Origin: Paralithodes platypus
Taxonomy: Eukaryota; Arthropoda; Malacostraca; Decapoda; Lithodidae
Direction: 5' to 3'
DNA: 64,000 bases
Assembly (NCBI GenBank): GCA_032716605.1
Contig: CM064485.1
Span: 29,868,697-29,932,696, forward strand
Shown here: in pieces, positions 10,187 through 21,472 of the stretch
Layout: each line of letters opens with the position of its first letter
How positions within the stretch are numbered: position 1 is the first letter of the stretch
The notes under the pieces: model-generated
Told to the model about the DNA's origin: nothing
The model's database searches: none
Seen by the model: only the letters and a program-made list of their open reading frames with translations
Made by a program: the position numbers and the translations under genes

Positions 10187-13100
10187 TTGAAAGATCTTTT
10201 GTCCAAAGAGTGTGGTTACTGTCTCACGTCCTAAATGACGGCTTTCCAGGCGACCCTGTCAAGGGCTGCCTCTGTTGTCAAGTTCTTTAATTTGAGATCG
10301 GACTAGAGTACCTGATCCCACTTCTTTCTAGGTCTACCCCTACATGCAGCTCCTCCCACGTTCATTGTCAACCATTTCTTCACTCAACCAACCAAGTCGG
10401 TTCGTGTGCGTCACTTCATTGATGCTCCTAATGACCAGATGCCCTAGTTCCTCACTCGATACACCATTCCCACATATCCATCTCACCATTCTCTTCTCAT
10501 TCCGTTTCATTCTATTTATATCTTCTGCATTAACCGGCCACATCTCCGAGGCATAGGTCATCGCACTCCTAACACACGAGGTATACACCTTCCCTTTAAT
10601 GTGAAGTGGCAGTTCTCACATGGTTAGAAGTGGCAACAGCTCTCTAAACTTCCCCCGGCTACTTCTGACTCTAGCAATGAAGCCAGCTTCAACGCCACCT
10701 CCGGCAGAATCCATATCGCCCAAATAATAGAATTTATTCACACACTCCATTGCTACATAATCAAAATCAACACTAACAGGTGGGTCACTTTACAAAAGTT
10801 CTCCCTTGCACACTGCACATTCAAAGTCTATGATTCTTGTCAAAGGTCCTCTACCCCACTACATCTCTGAGTACCCAATTATTACACAGCAACATTGAAT
10901 TGAGTTACTTCCCACCCCCTTCCCACATACTGCACATGGATAGTCGCAGCTTATTTTCATAGATCCGTGCCCTACTACACTAATCATGATCTTGATTTAT
11001 CTATATTTGCTCTTAAGCCCTTGTTTGTCATACCCTCCCTCCATCTATTGAATTTTGCCTCTGCATCCTGCGCACTATCTGTGATAAGAACTATGTCATC
11101 TGCATATAACAACTCTCATGAGAGTCCTGTTCTAAAGTCCCTTGACAGAGCCTTCAGGACCAAAACAAACAGTAATGGGTTCAGCACTGAATCTTGGTGA
11201 ATTCCAACTTTCACTGGGAGTCTTCCCTCAGAACCCTATTCACTATAACTGCTGCCTGTGACCCCTGAAACATTCTCATTATCACACGCACCAACCATTC
11301 TTCTACTCAGAGTCTCCTCATAGCTCACTACATTACTTCCCATGGCACCCGGTCAAAGGTCTTCTCCAGATCTACAAAAACTAAGTATAACTCCCTGTTT
11401 TTCTCTAAGAACCACTCTTCCAGTTACCTAGGAATAAAGATGGCATCAGTTGTGTCACGTCCCGGCATTAACCAGAGAGTGGCGCGATAAATTTTGGTTC
11501 ATTCCCGCCTAAAATCGTCATTATACCATAAATATCGCTATTAATTATTCATATGCACCTATTTTATGTTTAATATGAAGATATTAACATGTAACAGCAA
11601 TAAAACAAGTGGGAATAGTATATGGGGGGTGAAAAAGATGAGTTATTGCCGACCCTCCAGTCATGAGGTGAGAGGCGAACGAGACTTATATCTTCCCTCT
11701 TCGAGGCCTGAAGGAAGACTGATGTCTCTCTCGCTTTCTTTCTCTTCCCACGCTCTCTATATGTGCACTAGACGACCTTGGAACAGGGTTGGAGATTTTG
11801 CCGCGATAAATACACCGATAAACAAGGGAATAAGAGGAAAAATAGGTGATAATTGAAGGGGGGGGGGAGAAAGAGGGGAAGGAGAGGGTTTTGACACATG
11901 TGAAGGAGTGATAGTAGGTATGGAGGGGAATTATCTCACTTAATCACATATTCCTTTGTTTTGAGTGCTACTAGGTTCTTTTAAAATGCTTTTCTTAGGC
12001 CTTGGATCTTAAAAGTCCCGTCGGCTTCCACCACCAAAACCTCTTAAGAGTCTCCTCTCCATTCTCGGGTTTATCCAAACTGCATGTCGCTGATGGCAAC
12101 ACTTTTTGTGATCACGCATTCAAAGACCCTTTCGTTGACTTTCATGACTTGGTCAAGCATTTTCAAACCCCTATAATTTCCCCTGTCTAAGGAGTCACCC
12201 TTGTCTTTGTATATATTTACTATCACATTTTCTGCCATACATTGGGAATGTTTTCCTCCTTTATGATAGCATAAATCAGCTCTGTGACCAATTTTAACCC
12301 AATATCACCAGCTGCCTTTAGCATCTTTTCGACAATGTTGAAGCTCCCAGTGGCTTTCCCGGACTCCATTCTGTCTATAGAACTTTTAACGGCGTCGTAC
12401 CCTATCAAAGGCCTTGTACTGGGACTGCAGTGCTGAGCTGTTCTCTGTTCCATTCAAACTCCTCATTTAGCAGCCTTTCATAATGCTCCTTCCATGCCTC
12501 TCTAATTTCGTTTTCTGAGTAAACTGTCATGCCACTGTCATAATTTATGCATCTTACACCCATGACATCCTTGTTACAGTCCCTCATATTCTTAGCTTAA
12601 TCTATAAAACCCATTGGTATTAGTAGTGCTACAAACTTGTTCTATCACACTATCCTGTATGACTTTCTTTGCCCTGTAGACCTCTTTTTCTAGCATTAAG
12701 ATTGGTGGACAGGTATTCTTCCTTGCTGCCACCCTCCTGCCATGCTTTGAAACATCTCTTCTTCTCTCTGACTGCAGCTTCGACATCGTTGTTCCACCAA
12801 CAGGAGAACTTATGTCTGGGTGGCCCATTTGGCTACATTCTATAAAGTTCTATTTGCTATCAACATCCTCTGGTCAAGTACTCACACTTCTTTCAATTTC
12901 CCTCATTTGTGGAATCTGTCTCTGTACTCCTCTTTTTCTAACAACCATACTTTCCTTTTTGGCAAATGTACTTTCTTTCTCAAAGGAACTCTGCATACAC
13001 ACATATCATACACTATGAACTTGTGTTGGGGGATGCATTCTTCCCCTGGTATGATCTTAATATCTCTAACCCCTTTCCTCTCAGATTTGCTGATCAGGAA

Positions 13101-13752
13101 GTAGTCTATCTGGCTACTGGAACTACCTCATTCATATGTTATTAGATGGTTCTTCCTCTTCCTGAATATGGTGTTATACATCATCATCCCCGTGTCAGCA
13201 CAGTGCTCCAGTATGTATTCACCTTTCAGGTTCCTTCGGCCTTATCCTTGTTCTCCGTGCACGCCCTCATATCCGTCAGCATATGCCCTAGCATGCCCAT
13301 TCAAGTCTCCTCCCACAATTATAACCTTCCCTTCCTTGCATCCGGCAACCACCCCTAGTATTTCATACCAGAACTCCTGTTTAACAACTCTACCTAAGCT
13401 TACTTGGGGGTCATTTGCTGATAGAACATGTATAACTCTCGCTCCAACTTTCAGTCTTAGCAAAATCCATCTTGATTAAACCTAACTTCTATCACACAAT
13501 CTGCTCACCTCTCTGCCACCAGGAAACCCACCCCTCCTGCGCCATATTCATTTCCCTTCCATATGAACTACAAACGTTAATTTTTTTTAGCTATCCACCT
13601 TGCACTCCCCCTTCTCCACCGGGCCTTCAGGGCACAACATACATCCACTCTGTCTCTCTCTAACTTCTCCGCAACCTCACCTGTTCAACCTCTAATTGTG
13701 CCGATATTCACACTTCCGAGCCTGAACTTGGAGGAAGGATCCGCAGTAGTGT
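10187..13752 (-). pseudogene. Old non-LTR retrotransposon (APE-type LINE), many breaks
   Basis: Reads right to left. Near 13,740 there is an endonuclease start (FRLGSVNIGTI, then VDVCC). VIIVGGDLNGH lies near 13,310, with the expected D-x-N of APE-like endonucleases. A linker follows (EAWKEHYERLLNEEF near 12,490; SGKATGSFNIVEKMLKAAGD near 12,340). RT motifs MPGRDTTDAIF (about 11,440) and VDLEKTFDRVP (about 11,380) come next, then the C-terminal CVRSAMTYASEMWPV near 10,570. Frames change many times and stops are frequent, so the copy is dead. A TTAA-flanked element interrupts it at 11472-11939. It resembles LINEs with a single endonuclease-RT ORF; I do not assign the clade. Confidence 0.85.
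11468..11943 (-). mobile_element. C-family TTAA-flanked element interrupting the LINE
   Basis: TTAA at 11468-11471 and 11940-11943 bound a 468-bp body. LINE sequence stops and resumes across it. Its reverse complement aligns by eye to the two insertions in the Gypsy-2 LTR (18860-19413 and 19508-20081), sharing ATCACCTATTT, TTATTCCCTT and GGTGCATATG-like blocks. It has no coding capacity. Confidence 0.75.
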
Positions 13753-14460
13753 CCTTTTGCAATTTTGTACTAACAGACTTGCAATGGCTCTCATAGATTT
13801 CGGTCATGTTCGGTATAGTTTGCCGACGTTGAAGGTCACTATCCCCAGGTATCCAGCTCCAAGCTGCCCCGGTTGGTTGTCATCCAGAAACCATCCCAAG
13901 ATCTTTATAGGGGTGGGACCTAGGGACCTCAAGGCACCTCACCAGAACCAACCACAAGGATGCAATTCTTGCGCGTACACGGTACTACGGCTCGCCCGGA
14001 ATTATACGCCTAGTGATATAGGGTAGCCTCCTGGTGCGCTACCACCGGGTTCAGGCCCCTGTACTACTAGACGGAAAGTGCCAGTCTGTAAAGACACTAT
14101 GCCCTGTACCATTTAGGTCCTCCTGGCTAGGATGAACCCCCAGAGGGCCAGAGCTGGGCTGTATAGTAGGTAGGTCCATCCACGTCAGCGAGCCACCATT
14201 TGGTGAATTTGAAGCATATTTTACATGGGGTGCTTGCTCTAGCTAGCCCCCAACCACAGTTGCTGGCTGTGGACCATGCCTTTGACCAAAGTGGCTTAAC
14301 CTGCAAGGCAGCAGGTGTAGCAGTTTGTGTGAGGTTTTCTCCCCTAGACAGGTTGCCGACCACGGCTGACGAGCCCTGTCTACCCGTATTGTGTAAGGGT
14401 GTCTCCCCTAGATGAGTTGCCGACAAAGGCTAACAGTCCCATCTACCCGTGGCTAATGAG
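13753..14460 (-). other. Probable 5' region of the minus-strand LINE
   Basis: GC-richer than the flanks and contiguous with the endonuclease start. Minus-strand fragments such as FWMTTNRGSLELDTW can be read but are interrupted by stops. It may be a 5' UTR or an ORF1 remnant; the sequence does not show which. Bases 14461-14754 are AT-rich with no recognised feature. Confidence 0.4.
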
Positions 14461-14754
14461 TCCCAACCACCTGTGATCATATAGGAAAATATAACATTCA
14501 ATGTATTGCAAGTGTATGTTATATAAATAAATATTCCACATTTTCATATCTTATTTAACATTTGCCAGACAATACTTGACTGCGAGCAAACGATAAATAT
14601 TGCCATAATAGGCGTGACTTTTTGTTTTAACTATACAAGTGCAATATTTCGTACCATGGCTTCCGAAGTGACTAAAAGTTTAATTGAATTTGTATAAGTT
14701 GTGGATACATAAAAACTCCCAAACCTGGCCAAGGGTCGTATTCTTAGTCAACAC

Positions 14755-15124
14755 TTAAGGGGAGGCAGACCGTTTTTCTGGACCCCTTCACCCTAATGTT
14801 TAGCCTCACTAGTTTTTAGATTTTAAGATGTTGGTTCCATTAGTTTGGGGATTGTATGACCTTTCACCCCATTTATTTGTCAATATTATGACCCTTCGTG
14901 CCATTTACGTGTCAATTTTTTCTTGGCGAGCAATAGCGAGCCTGTAATTTTAGGAGGAATCGGCCTTTAGCCGGAACATTTTTGTAGCGCAAAGTGTACA
15001 AATCTATCTTGAAGGGGGGTCTAGGGGGTGTTTTTCTAAGCTTGATGGAGGTCTAGGGAGGAAACTAAAAAAAAATATGAATACATTAATTAATAGACCA
15101 AACAAACAGTCAGTGTCCCCTTAA
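14755..15124 (+). mobile_element. B-family TTAA element (complete, 370 bp)
   Basis: Begins TTAAGGGGAGGCAGACC and ends GTCCCCTTAA. The inverted tips are short (about 9 bases) and the body is non-coding. Landmarks shared by all B copies are TTAGCCCCACTAG, CGAGCAATAGCGAGCC, a CGGCCTTTAGCCGG hairpin and GATGGAGGTCTAGG. TTAA ends suggest TTAA target duplication. Confidence 0.85.
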
Positions 15125-15320
15125 CCCGAGCGGTTGGGAACACCATCATATTGGTGAACTAATACCCACGTAATAGACCAAAATCATATCATTTTAGCCA
15201 AGGTAAATAGGGGGTCATCGTGCTGAAGGCGTTAATGGTTCGGTACAGTTACCTGCAATAGTAAAGTAACATCTCCTCAGCCTCTCTACACTGTAAATTT
15301 GTGTGTCCTATATATAACAT

Positions 15321-15541
15321 TTAAGGGGGGATGGTTGGTTATTCTGTCTTGGTTACCATTACATTGGAGGTACGCTATCGCTCGCCAAGAAAATATATCG
15401 ACACCTAAATTCTACGAAGATATGAGGATGAAAGGTCTTAAAATCGCCAAACTAATGGGCCAAAATTCGTAAAATCAGAAAATTAATGGGGCTAAACGTG
15501 AGGGAGAAGGGGGGCCAGAAAAAACAACCATCCCCCCTTCA
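15321..15541 (-). mobile_element. B-family TTAA element, shortened copy
   Basis: Starts TTAAGGGGGGATGG and ends CATCCCCCCTTCA, the last base block being a mutated TTAA. It contains GCTATCGCTCGCC and GGGGCTAAACGTGAG but lacks the middle third of the family. Confidence 0.75.
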
Positions 15542-15577
15542 CTCGACATGTCAGCCACGTGAAACAATTGGTACGAA

Positions 15578-15820
15578 TTAAGGGTACATCACATAGTCAG
15601 GAGTGCGAGCTAGAGTCAGTAGGAGTAGGGGACAATTCGGACTCGCGGGCCTATTTGCGGTGATAATCGATGACTCCTAGTGACTCTAGCAACTCCTAGC
15701 GACTTCTGTTAGACTCCCACTCGCTCGCGGTGAAAATTGATGACTCCTAGTGACTCTAGCGACTCCTAGTGACTCCTGTTAGACTACCTCGCATTCCTGA
15801 CTGTGTGAAGACCCCTTTAC
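15578..15820. mobile_element. TIR element E1 with an internal 70-bp duplication
   Basis: The left end TTAAGGGTACATCACATAGT and the reverse complement of the right end (TAAAGGGGTCTTCACACAGT) match over about 35 bases. The interior is two tandem 70-bp units (15657-15726 and 15727-15796) rich in GACTCCTAGTGACTC. Non-coding. The tips resemble those of the element at 34646-35448, suggesting one superfamily (possibly Harbinger-like). Confidence 0.6.
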
Positions 15821-16178
15821 GGGTTATTGGCAAGTCATAAGAACTATCAATGAAAAGTTATACACTAGTATCGTAAAATTATAGATATTATGAACAAGAC
15901 AGCCAACGAATATTACCTTTGTACTTATAAGTTTTACATGGTAGTTTGAATACCTTAATTTAGTGCTAATTTGTTCAACACATCACATCCATATATAATT
16001 GTAGAATCATTGTACAGTCGGCCAAATAAGTAATGTCTCAGATGGCTTTGTTTGGCTTGTTCTGTGTTGTATTAATGCCTGCCTGATGTTGAATAAAGTG
16101 TGTATGTGTAGAAACAAATTTTGATATCTCCCGCGACACGAAGAAAGTAAGACTAGACTTAGCTGAATTCCATATATA

Positions 16179-16213
<35 letters not shown>

Positions 16214-16639
16214 GTGCTGAGTTATGACTCATTTGGCTAACTGTACATGTTTGTTAAGTGGGATCACATAAGGGCTTTCATCGTCAATTTCTGATGGTCA
16301 ACATTTTCCCGGCAACTTTTCTGAAATATTTTGCACTGATATCGGGAAATAGACTGAAGAGAGATTAAAATTATGTTAATAAATTTTAAAACAAAAAATA
16401 TATATATGACCATAAATGACCAGACCAGAATTGACCATAAAAGTTAATGAAAACAAAAATGTGATACCGAGTTTAGGGGGTCATTAAGCGGTACAGTCAG
16501 TCTCAAAATTCACCACCCACCTTCACAACTCCAATTCGGCGCTTCTACTGAGTAAATGAAATCGCACCGGTTATCAAATGCACATGAGAAATTTGCTAAG
16601 GACATTTTTAGTATCTTAGTATAACACAGTTAATACAGT
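15821..16639. other. AT-rich stretch without recognised genes
   Basis: Holds a (TA)n run near 16180-16210. I see no coding region, RNA gene or known element. Confidence 0.6.
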
Positions 16640-17017
16640 TTAAGGGGGGGTGACCTGTTTTTGTTCTGTCCTTTTTTATCTTTCTCTGGCTTGTATCCAT
16701 TTGGCCCCATTCAGCCTACTGTTTTAAGACGTTTTATCCAGGTGTCAATTTGTTTACTGGTGAGCGGTAGCGAGCCAGCATATTTTTTATTTTTGTTTGA
16801 CAGCTGGCTAAATTTGTACATTTTTCGATAGAAAAATTTCTCCGGCGAAGCCGGATTTCTTCGTATAATGCTGGCTCGCTATCGCTCCCCAGGAAGAAAT
16901 CGACACCTAGATGGGGATAAAAGTCTTAAAATAGTTGGCTGAATGGGGCCGAATGAATACAAGCCAGAAAAAGAGAGAAAAGGACGGAAATAACAAAAAG
17001 CAGGTCACCCCCCTTAA
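16640..17017. mobile_element. D-family foldback TTAA element
   Basis: A large imperfect palindrome. The left arm starts TTAAGGGGGGGTGACCTG and the right arm ends CAGGTCACCCCCCTTAA. Arms of about 150 bases pair, including GGCTTGTATCCATT with GAATACAAGCC and GAGCCAGCA with TGCTGGCTC. The centre contains the small hairpin TCCGGCGAAGCCGGA. It shares a core with the B family. Confidence 0.88.
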
Positions 17018-17102
17018 AGTAGCGAGATTTATATAACTTTTGCTCCTACCTATACCTCCATCTTGTGGGCAAGACTAGGAGTGAAATGTGTAGTTTCAAT
17101 TA

Positions 17103-17315
17103 TTAACCCCTTCAGCACTATGACGCCATTCTACCTTTGATTCTGGCTAAAATTAGATGATACTTTGCAGTTTAAGAAGGACCTATATGATATCAAGAGT
17201 TCATTGATATCGTAGTCACCCATTTGAGCAGTAGAAGTAGATTATAAATTAAAGAACATCGTCGTATGGTAACAACAATATGATGACATTTACGTAATGG
17301 TGGTGATAGGGTTAA
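17103..17315. mobile_element. A-family TTAA palindromic element
   Basis: Starts TTAACCCCTTCAGCACTATG and ends GGTGATAGGGTTAA. Inverted arms carry GACGCC, GATTCTGGCTAA and CAGTTTAAGAAGGACC motifs. About 213 bp, non-coding. The CCC tip next to TTAA fits the piggyBac rule. Confidence 0.85.
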
Positions 17316-17504
17316 GGTGTTGCAAGTACTCTACAGATATAACATAGTCAAAATAATACAAAGCTAAGCGCCAGAGGATATATCAATTATACTTGTGAAA
17401 TTTAATGTAAAAAATAACTTAGGTATGTTAAACGAACGGAGTAATATATGGGAAATAGTTTTGTTGTAGATAATTATAAAATAATGCGCGTTGGATACAA
17501 GGAC

Positions 17505-17868
17505 ACTGGGACAATTTGGAGGGGTTTCATGGTCATCGTTGGGGTCAAGATGAGCCATAAAGGTGTCAGATAAATCCACCTCAGTCACATCATCAGGCAC
17601 AGTTGGAGCGTCATTCACACTCTCATCATCCCTTTCATCAACTCTTACATTCGGTAAATTTCTGTCTGAGGGAACTGCTACTTGAGACATTGAACGTGTG
17701 ACAGCACACACAGGGAAAACTGTTGGCATCTCCTTGTCGAGCTCACCGGTTAGTGGCTCGTTAACAGGGGAAAGTGACAAAATGGGGTCTGGTCGGACCT
17801 TCTCACCTGCTACATCATTCCCCAAAAGGAGTGTTACCCCAGGCACAGGGATATCTTGGGACCTACAC
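17505..17868 (-). pseudogene. Gypsy-2-type pol fragment (end of protease and linker)
   Basis: Near-identical to 22870-23236 of Gypsy-2, reading RSQDIPVPGVTLLLGNDVAG and onwards into the linker. It is joined directly to the outer end of the Gypsy-2 left LTR with only ACTCTTC of the leader left between them, so PBS, gag and most of protease are deleted. It stops abruptly at 17505. Bases 17316-17504 hold nothing recognised. Confidence 0.85.
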
Positions 17869-18859
17869 ACTCTTCTGTTACGTATCTTGATCCTCAAGTG
17901 GTAAACTTGATGAATCTAGATAGCACAGAGATATATATTAAGGTATCAGTCAGTTGAAGGCAAAACAAAAGTAAAATCTAATAAAATTATTTCCTGTTGT
18001 TGCTTCCTTTCCTTTTGGATCTTAGGACTTAGTATCCTTTATTGACTGATACTCTTTAATTATGAAAAATACTGAAACTAATTAAAGTCATGTAGTATTT
18101 ATAAAGAATTATTTTAACCGAAGCTTAGTAGGCTATGGTTATGAACCGAAGAAGTTATATCTAAAGAAGGACTATTAATTCTATAAAAAAGTCTTGAAAG
18201 ATAAATATTAAAGTAAGAATTCTGTCTCTTACCCTTTTTAATTGAATAGATAGTTTTCTTATATGTCCTTTTATTTATATTAATGTAATTATTCTTGGTT
18301 CTTGTCTTACGTTAATAGTATTATATTATTATTATCATCAGGATTAATATCAAAGTCACATAAAAAGTTAGATATATATATTTAAGAATTAGTTAAATGT
18401 ATTTCTTAACCACGTAACATTGAGGTTTGATTATGAGTAAATTAAGTTACAGGATCGCTTCATAGATTCGATTCAGGTCTCACTCAAATAATATGAAAAG
18501 CAAAAATAATATTTTGAAGCTAAAATAATTTTCTTCAGCTTAGGAAATCACTAGAAGTAACATTAAAACAACCATGTTAGTCTAAGGCGATATTACTAAT
18601 AAGAGACAATAGTATCACCGTACTAAGCTCCGTTAAGCAACGTAAGCTTAATTAAAAGAAAATGAAATAACTCGTAAGTATTAATATAAAACAATAGTAT
18701 TATTTTCATCATAACCCAACTACTTAAAGAGCTGCTTTAGTCCACAAGTTAGTCAACTAAAATAGTTAAGTACATAATAGTAGCGTTAACGTTAATTCCC
18801 AATCAAATAGTTAAGTACATAATAGTAGTGTTAACGTTAATTCTCAATCAAAGAGTTAA

Positions 18860-18920
18860 CCCGGGAACTGCGGGGAGACTCTTAAGAGTCAGAGAAAACA
18901 AAAATCAACTTTTGACATCG

Positions 18921-18955
<35 letters not shown>

Positions 18956-19413
18956 GGCCCCTGAGCCATGCAAAATCTCCCCTGCTTTCCTCCTCTCCTT
19001 CAGTTATCACCTATTTTCCCTGTTATTCCCTTATTCTGAGGTATATTTTCGTGCTAGCATTAGAAATCCGGTTGCAGGGTGTGGTCATCACTGATAGCAA
19101 GCGAATACAAGAGAGAGAGAGAGAGTATCGACGTGTCTCAGTGGCCTTGGGGGAAATTGGTGGGAAAGCAGCTTGCCTCACCCATACATTATACAACTCG
19201 CGCGCGATTTTATTTTGGATTTTTGACCCAAACGCTGTTTTCACTAGTTTTATTGTTGTTTCAGGTTAATACCTTTATAATCAACCCATAATAGGCGCAT
19301 ATGGATAAGTATTAATGCTATTAATGGTACAATGAATATTTTAGTGACGGAAACACCTCAAATACATGCGCACAGGGAGAGGTGTCTAATTACCCCCATG
19401 CGCACTTGTTAGG
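18860..19413 (+). mobile_element. C-family TTAA element, copy 1 in the Gypsy-2 LTR
   Basis: TTAA (18856-18859 and 19414-19417) bounds a 554-bp non-coding body that starts CCCGGGAACTGCGGGG and ends GCGCACTTGTTAGG. Read inward, the tips are CCC and CCT, consistent with the CCY rule of piggyBac. It contains a 14-bp palindrome GACTCTTAAGAGTC and a long A-run near 18920-18951. Confidence 0.8.
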
Positions 19414-19507
19414 TTAAGTACATAATAGTAGCGTTAACGTTAATTCGCAATCAAATAGTTAAGTACATAATAGTAGCGTTAACGTTAATTCCCAATCAAA
19501 GAGTTAA

Positions 19508-20081
19508 CCCGGGAACTGTGGGGAGACTCTTAAGAGTTCCCCCGGCGGACTGTGGGGAGACTCTTAAGAGTCAGAAAAAAAAAATCAACTTTTGACATCG
19601 AAAAAAAAAAAAAAAAAAAAAAATTGGTCCCTGGGCCATGTAAAATCTCCCCTCCTTCCCCACTTTCCTCCTCTCCTTCAGTTATCACCTATTTTCCCTG
19701 TTATTCCCTTATTCTGAGGTATATTTTCGTGCTAACATTAGAAATATAGTTGTCATCACTGATAGCAAGCGAATGCAAGAGAGAGAGAGTATCGATCGAC
19801 TGTGTCTCAGTGGCCTTGGGGGAAATTGGCGGGAAAGCAGCTTGCCTCACCCATACATTATACAACTCGCGGGCTATATCTCCGATTTTGACCATCCAAA
19901 CGCTGTTTTCACTCGTTTTATTGTTGTTTCAGGTTAATACCTTTATAATCAACCCATAATAGGCGCATATGGATAAGTATTAATGCTATTAATGGTACAA
20001 TGAATATTTTAGTGACGGAAACACCTCAAATACATGCGCACAGGGAGAGGTGTCTAATTACCCCCATGCGCACTTGTTAGG
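19508..20081 (+). mobile_element. C-family TTAA element, copy 2 in the Gypsy-2 LTR
   Basis: TTAA at 19504-19507 and 20082-20085 bounds a 574-bp body with the same start and end as copy 1. It differs by a short duplication around GGGGAGACTCTTAAGAG and a shorter A-run. The two copies sit 94 bp apart, separated by 45-bp minisatellite units. Confidence 0.8.
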
Positions 20082-20084
20082 TTA

Positions 20085-20215
20085 AGTACATAATAGTAGC
20101 GTTAACGTTAATTCCCAATCAAATAGTTAAGTACATAATAGTAGCGTTAACGTTAATTCCCAATCAAATAGTTAAGTACATAATAGTAGCGTTAACGTTA
20201 ATTCTTCCCAATCAC
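20085..20215. repeat. 45-bp minisatellite inside the Gypsy-2 LTR
   Basis: Units contain TTAAGTACATAATAGTAGCG followed by TTAACGTTAATTCCCAATC. Two units precede the C elements, two lie between them and three follow. The right LTR has five (26000-26230). Each unit contains several TTAA sites. Confidence 0.85.
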
Positions 20216-20739
20216 ATATCTCACTAACCAACATAACGTAAGTGTTTACACCGAACACACTTAACACACACTTATATAATCTGACTGACAGTCACAAACC
20301 CATTATAATACTTCACCCCGTCTTCCTCCAGCTGCAAGTTCACCTTCCCCAACTCCAAATGAGACTGATTTGAATGCCCACTACTCGGGTCTTATATACT
20401 AAGCAATGATGGTGTAGGAACGAATCAGGTGGCGGGCGAGTGATGGTGCGCGCCCTATCACAGCTCCTCGAGTTGCGTAGCAGGTGCGTGGTCCAATGGG
20501 GTCTCCTGGCGTCGATCATACGTCATAGCGTCGGGTCATCGAAGTAGTTTGCAGGGTCCCCTATGATGCACGCAGGTGTGAAGGCTTGTTTGCTGGTATG
20601 CGGATGAGCTGCTTTCCCCCTCGCTAGTTTGCTCGCTGGTCCGCTTCGCCGCCTGGGTAGTTTGGCACTCCTTCAACTCTAATTCTAACTCTTAAATTAA
20701 CATACAGGGCTCCGTATGTCAGACCTCCCCCCTAGAAAA

Positions 20740-21472
20740 GAGTTTAAGGAGTATAGTACATAATATTAAACATAATACATAAATAGATTCACCACCAGAT
20801 TGGCAACAGCAAGATTATAATGAGGATATAATAATGATATCACCCAAAGTAGTCACCGTCCCCAGGTACCACATCAGAACATAGCCGGAATGTAGCTGGA
20901 GCGTTATTCGAACTGCAAGGCATCTCACAGCTGAAGGCTTGAAAGCGCACTACGAAAGCATGATATTTACCTCGCTACAAGGGAGAGCTAATTGCCAAAA
21001 TCCTCTCATTAAGTTAAACTTACTGCGGTATGAGGCCAACCTGGTAAATGCAATCTTTGATCCGTGGCAGTGGGTAGGTATCGTTCTTTGTGACAGCATT
21101 AACTTGCCTATAGTCCATAGATAACCTATGGCTCCCGTCTGGCTTTGGCACAAGTATGACCGGACTACTCCACTGGCTTAAGGCCCTTGTGATCAGCTGG
21201 TTTGAAAACATGAAGTCAAGCTCGACCTGCAGTATACTCCTGCGTTGTGGTGAGACACGGTAGGGGGATAGTTTAATGGGAGTTGCATCCCCTACGTCGA
21301 TGTCGTGCACGGCCAAAGAAGTGAGCCCTGGAGTATCACGAAACACACTGGGAGACTGAGATAAAACAGAGATTAGTTGGTTCGCTTGATCAGAGGGAAG
21401 ATGACATAGTTTAGATGGTAATTCCCCCCAAGCTACTGAATTATACTGAAAGTTGGATAGGCTACATGACAA
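20740..21472 (-). pseudogene. Gypsy-2 reverse transcriptase, partial and frameshifted
   Basis: The frame from 21472 gives the RT N-terminus (VFRDTPGLTSLAVHDIDVGD, SPVILVPKPDGSHR, DYRQVNAVTKNDTYPLPRI). It shifts near 21,040 to KFNLMRGFWQLAL, where the first catalytic Asp is replaced by Asn. Traces such as NNAPATF continue to about 20,800. The YxDD motif, the rest of RT and RNase H are absent. The purine tract at about 20,725-20,740 follows. Confidence 0.85.

Larger units (their letters stand above)
17876..20724 (-). repeat. Gypsy-2 left (3') LTR, enlarged by two insertions
   Basis: Matches the right LTR (1625 bp) along its length, but is 2849 bp because of two C-family elements and the minisatellite piece between them. 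The + strand starts TGTTACGTATCTTG and ends CCGTATGTCAGAC. Confidence 0.9.
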
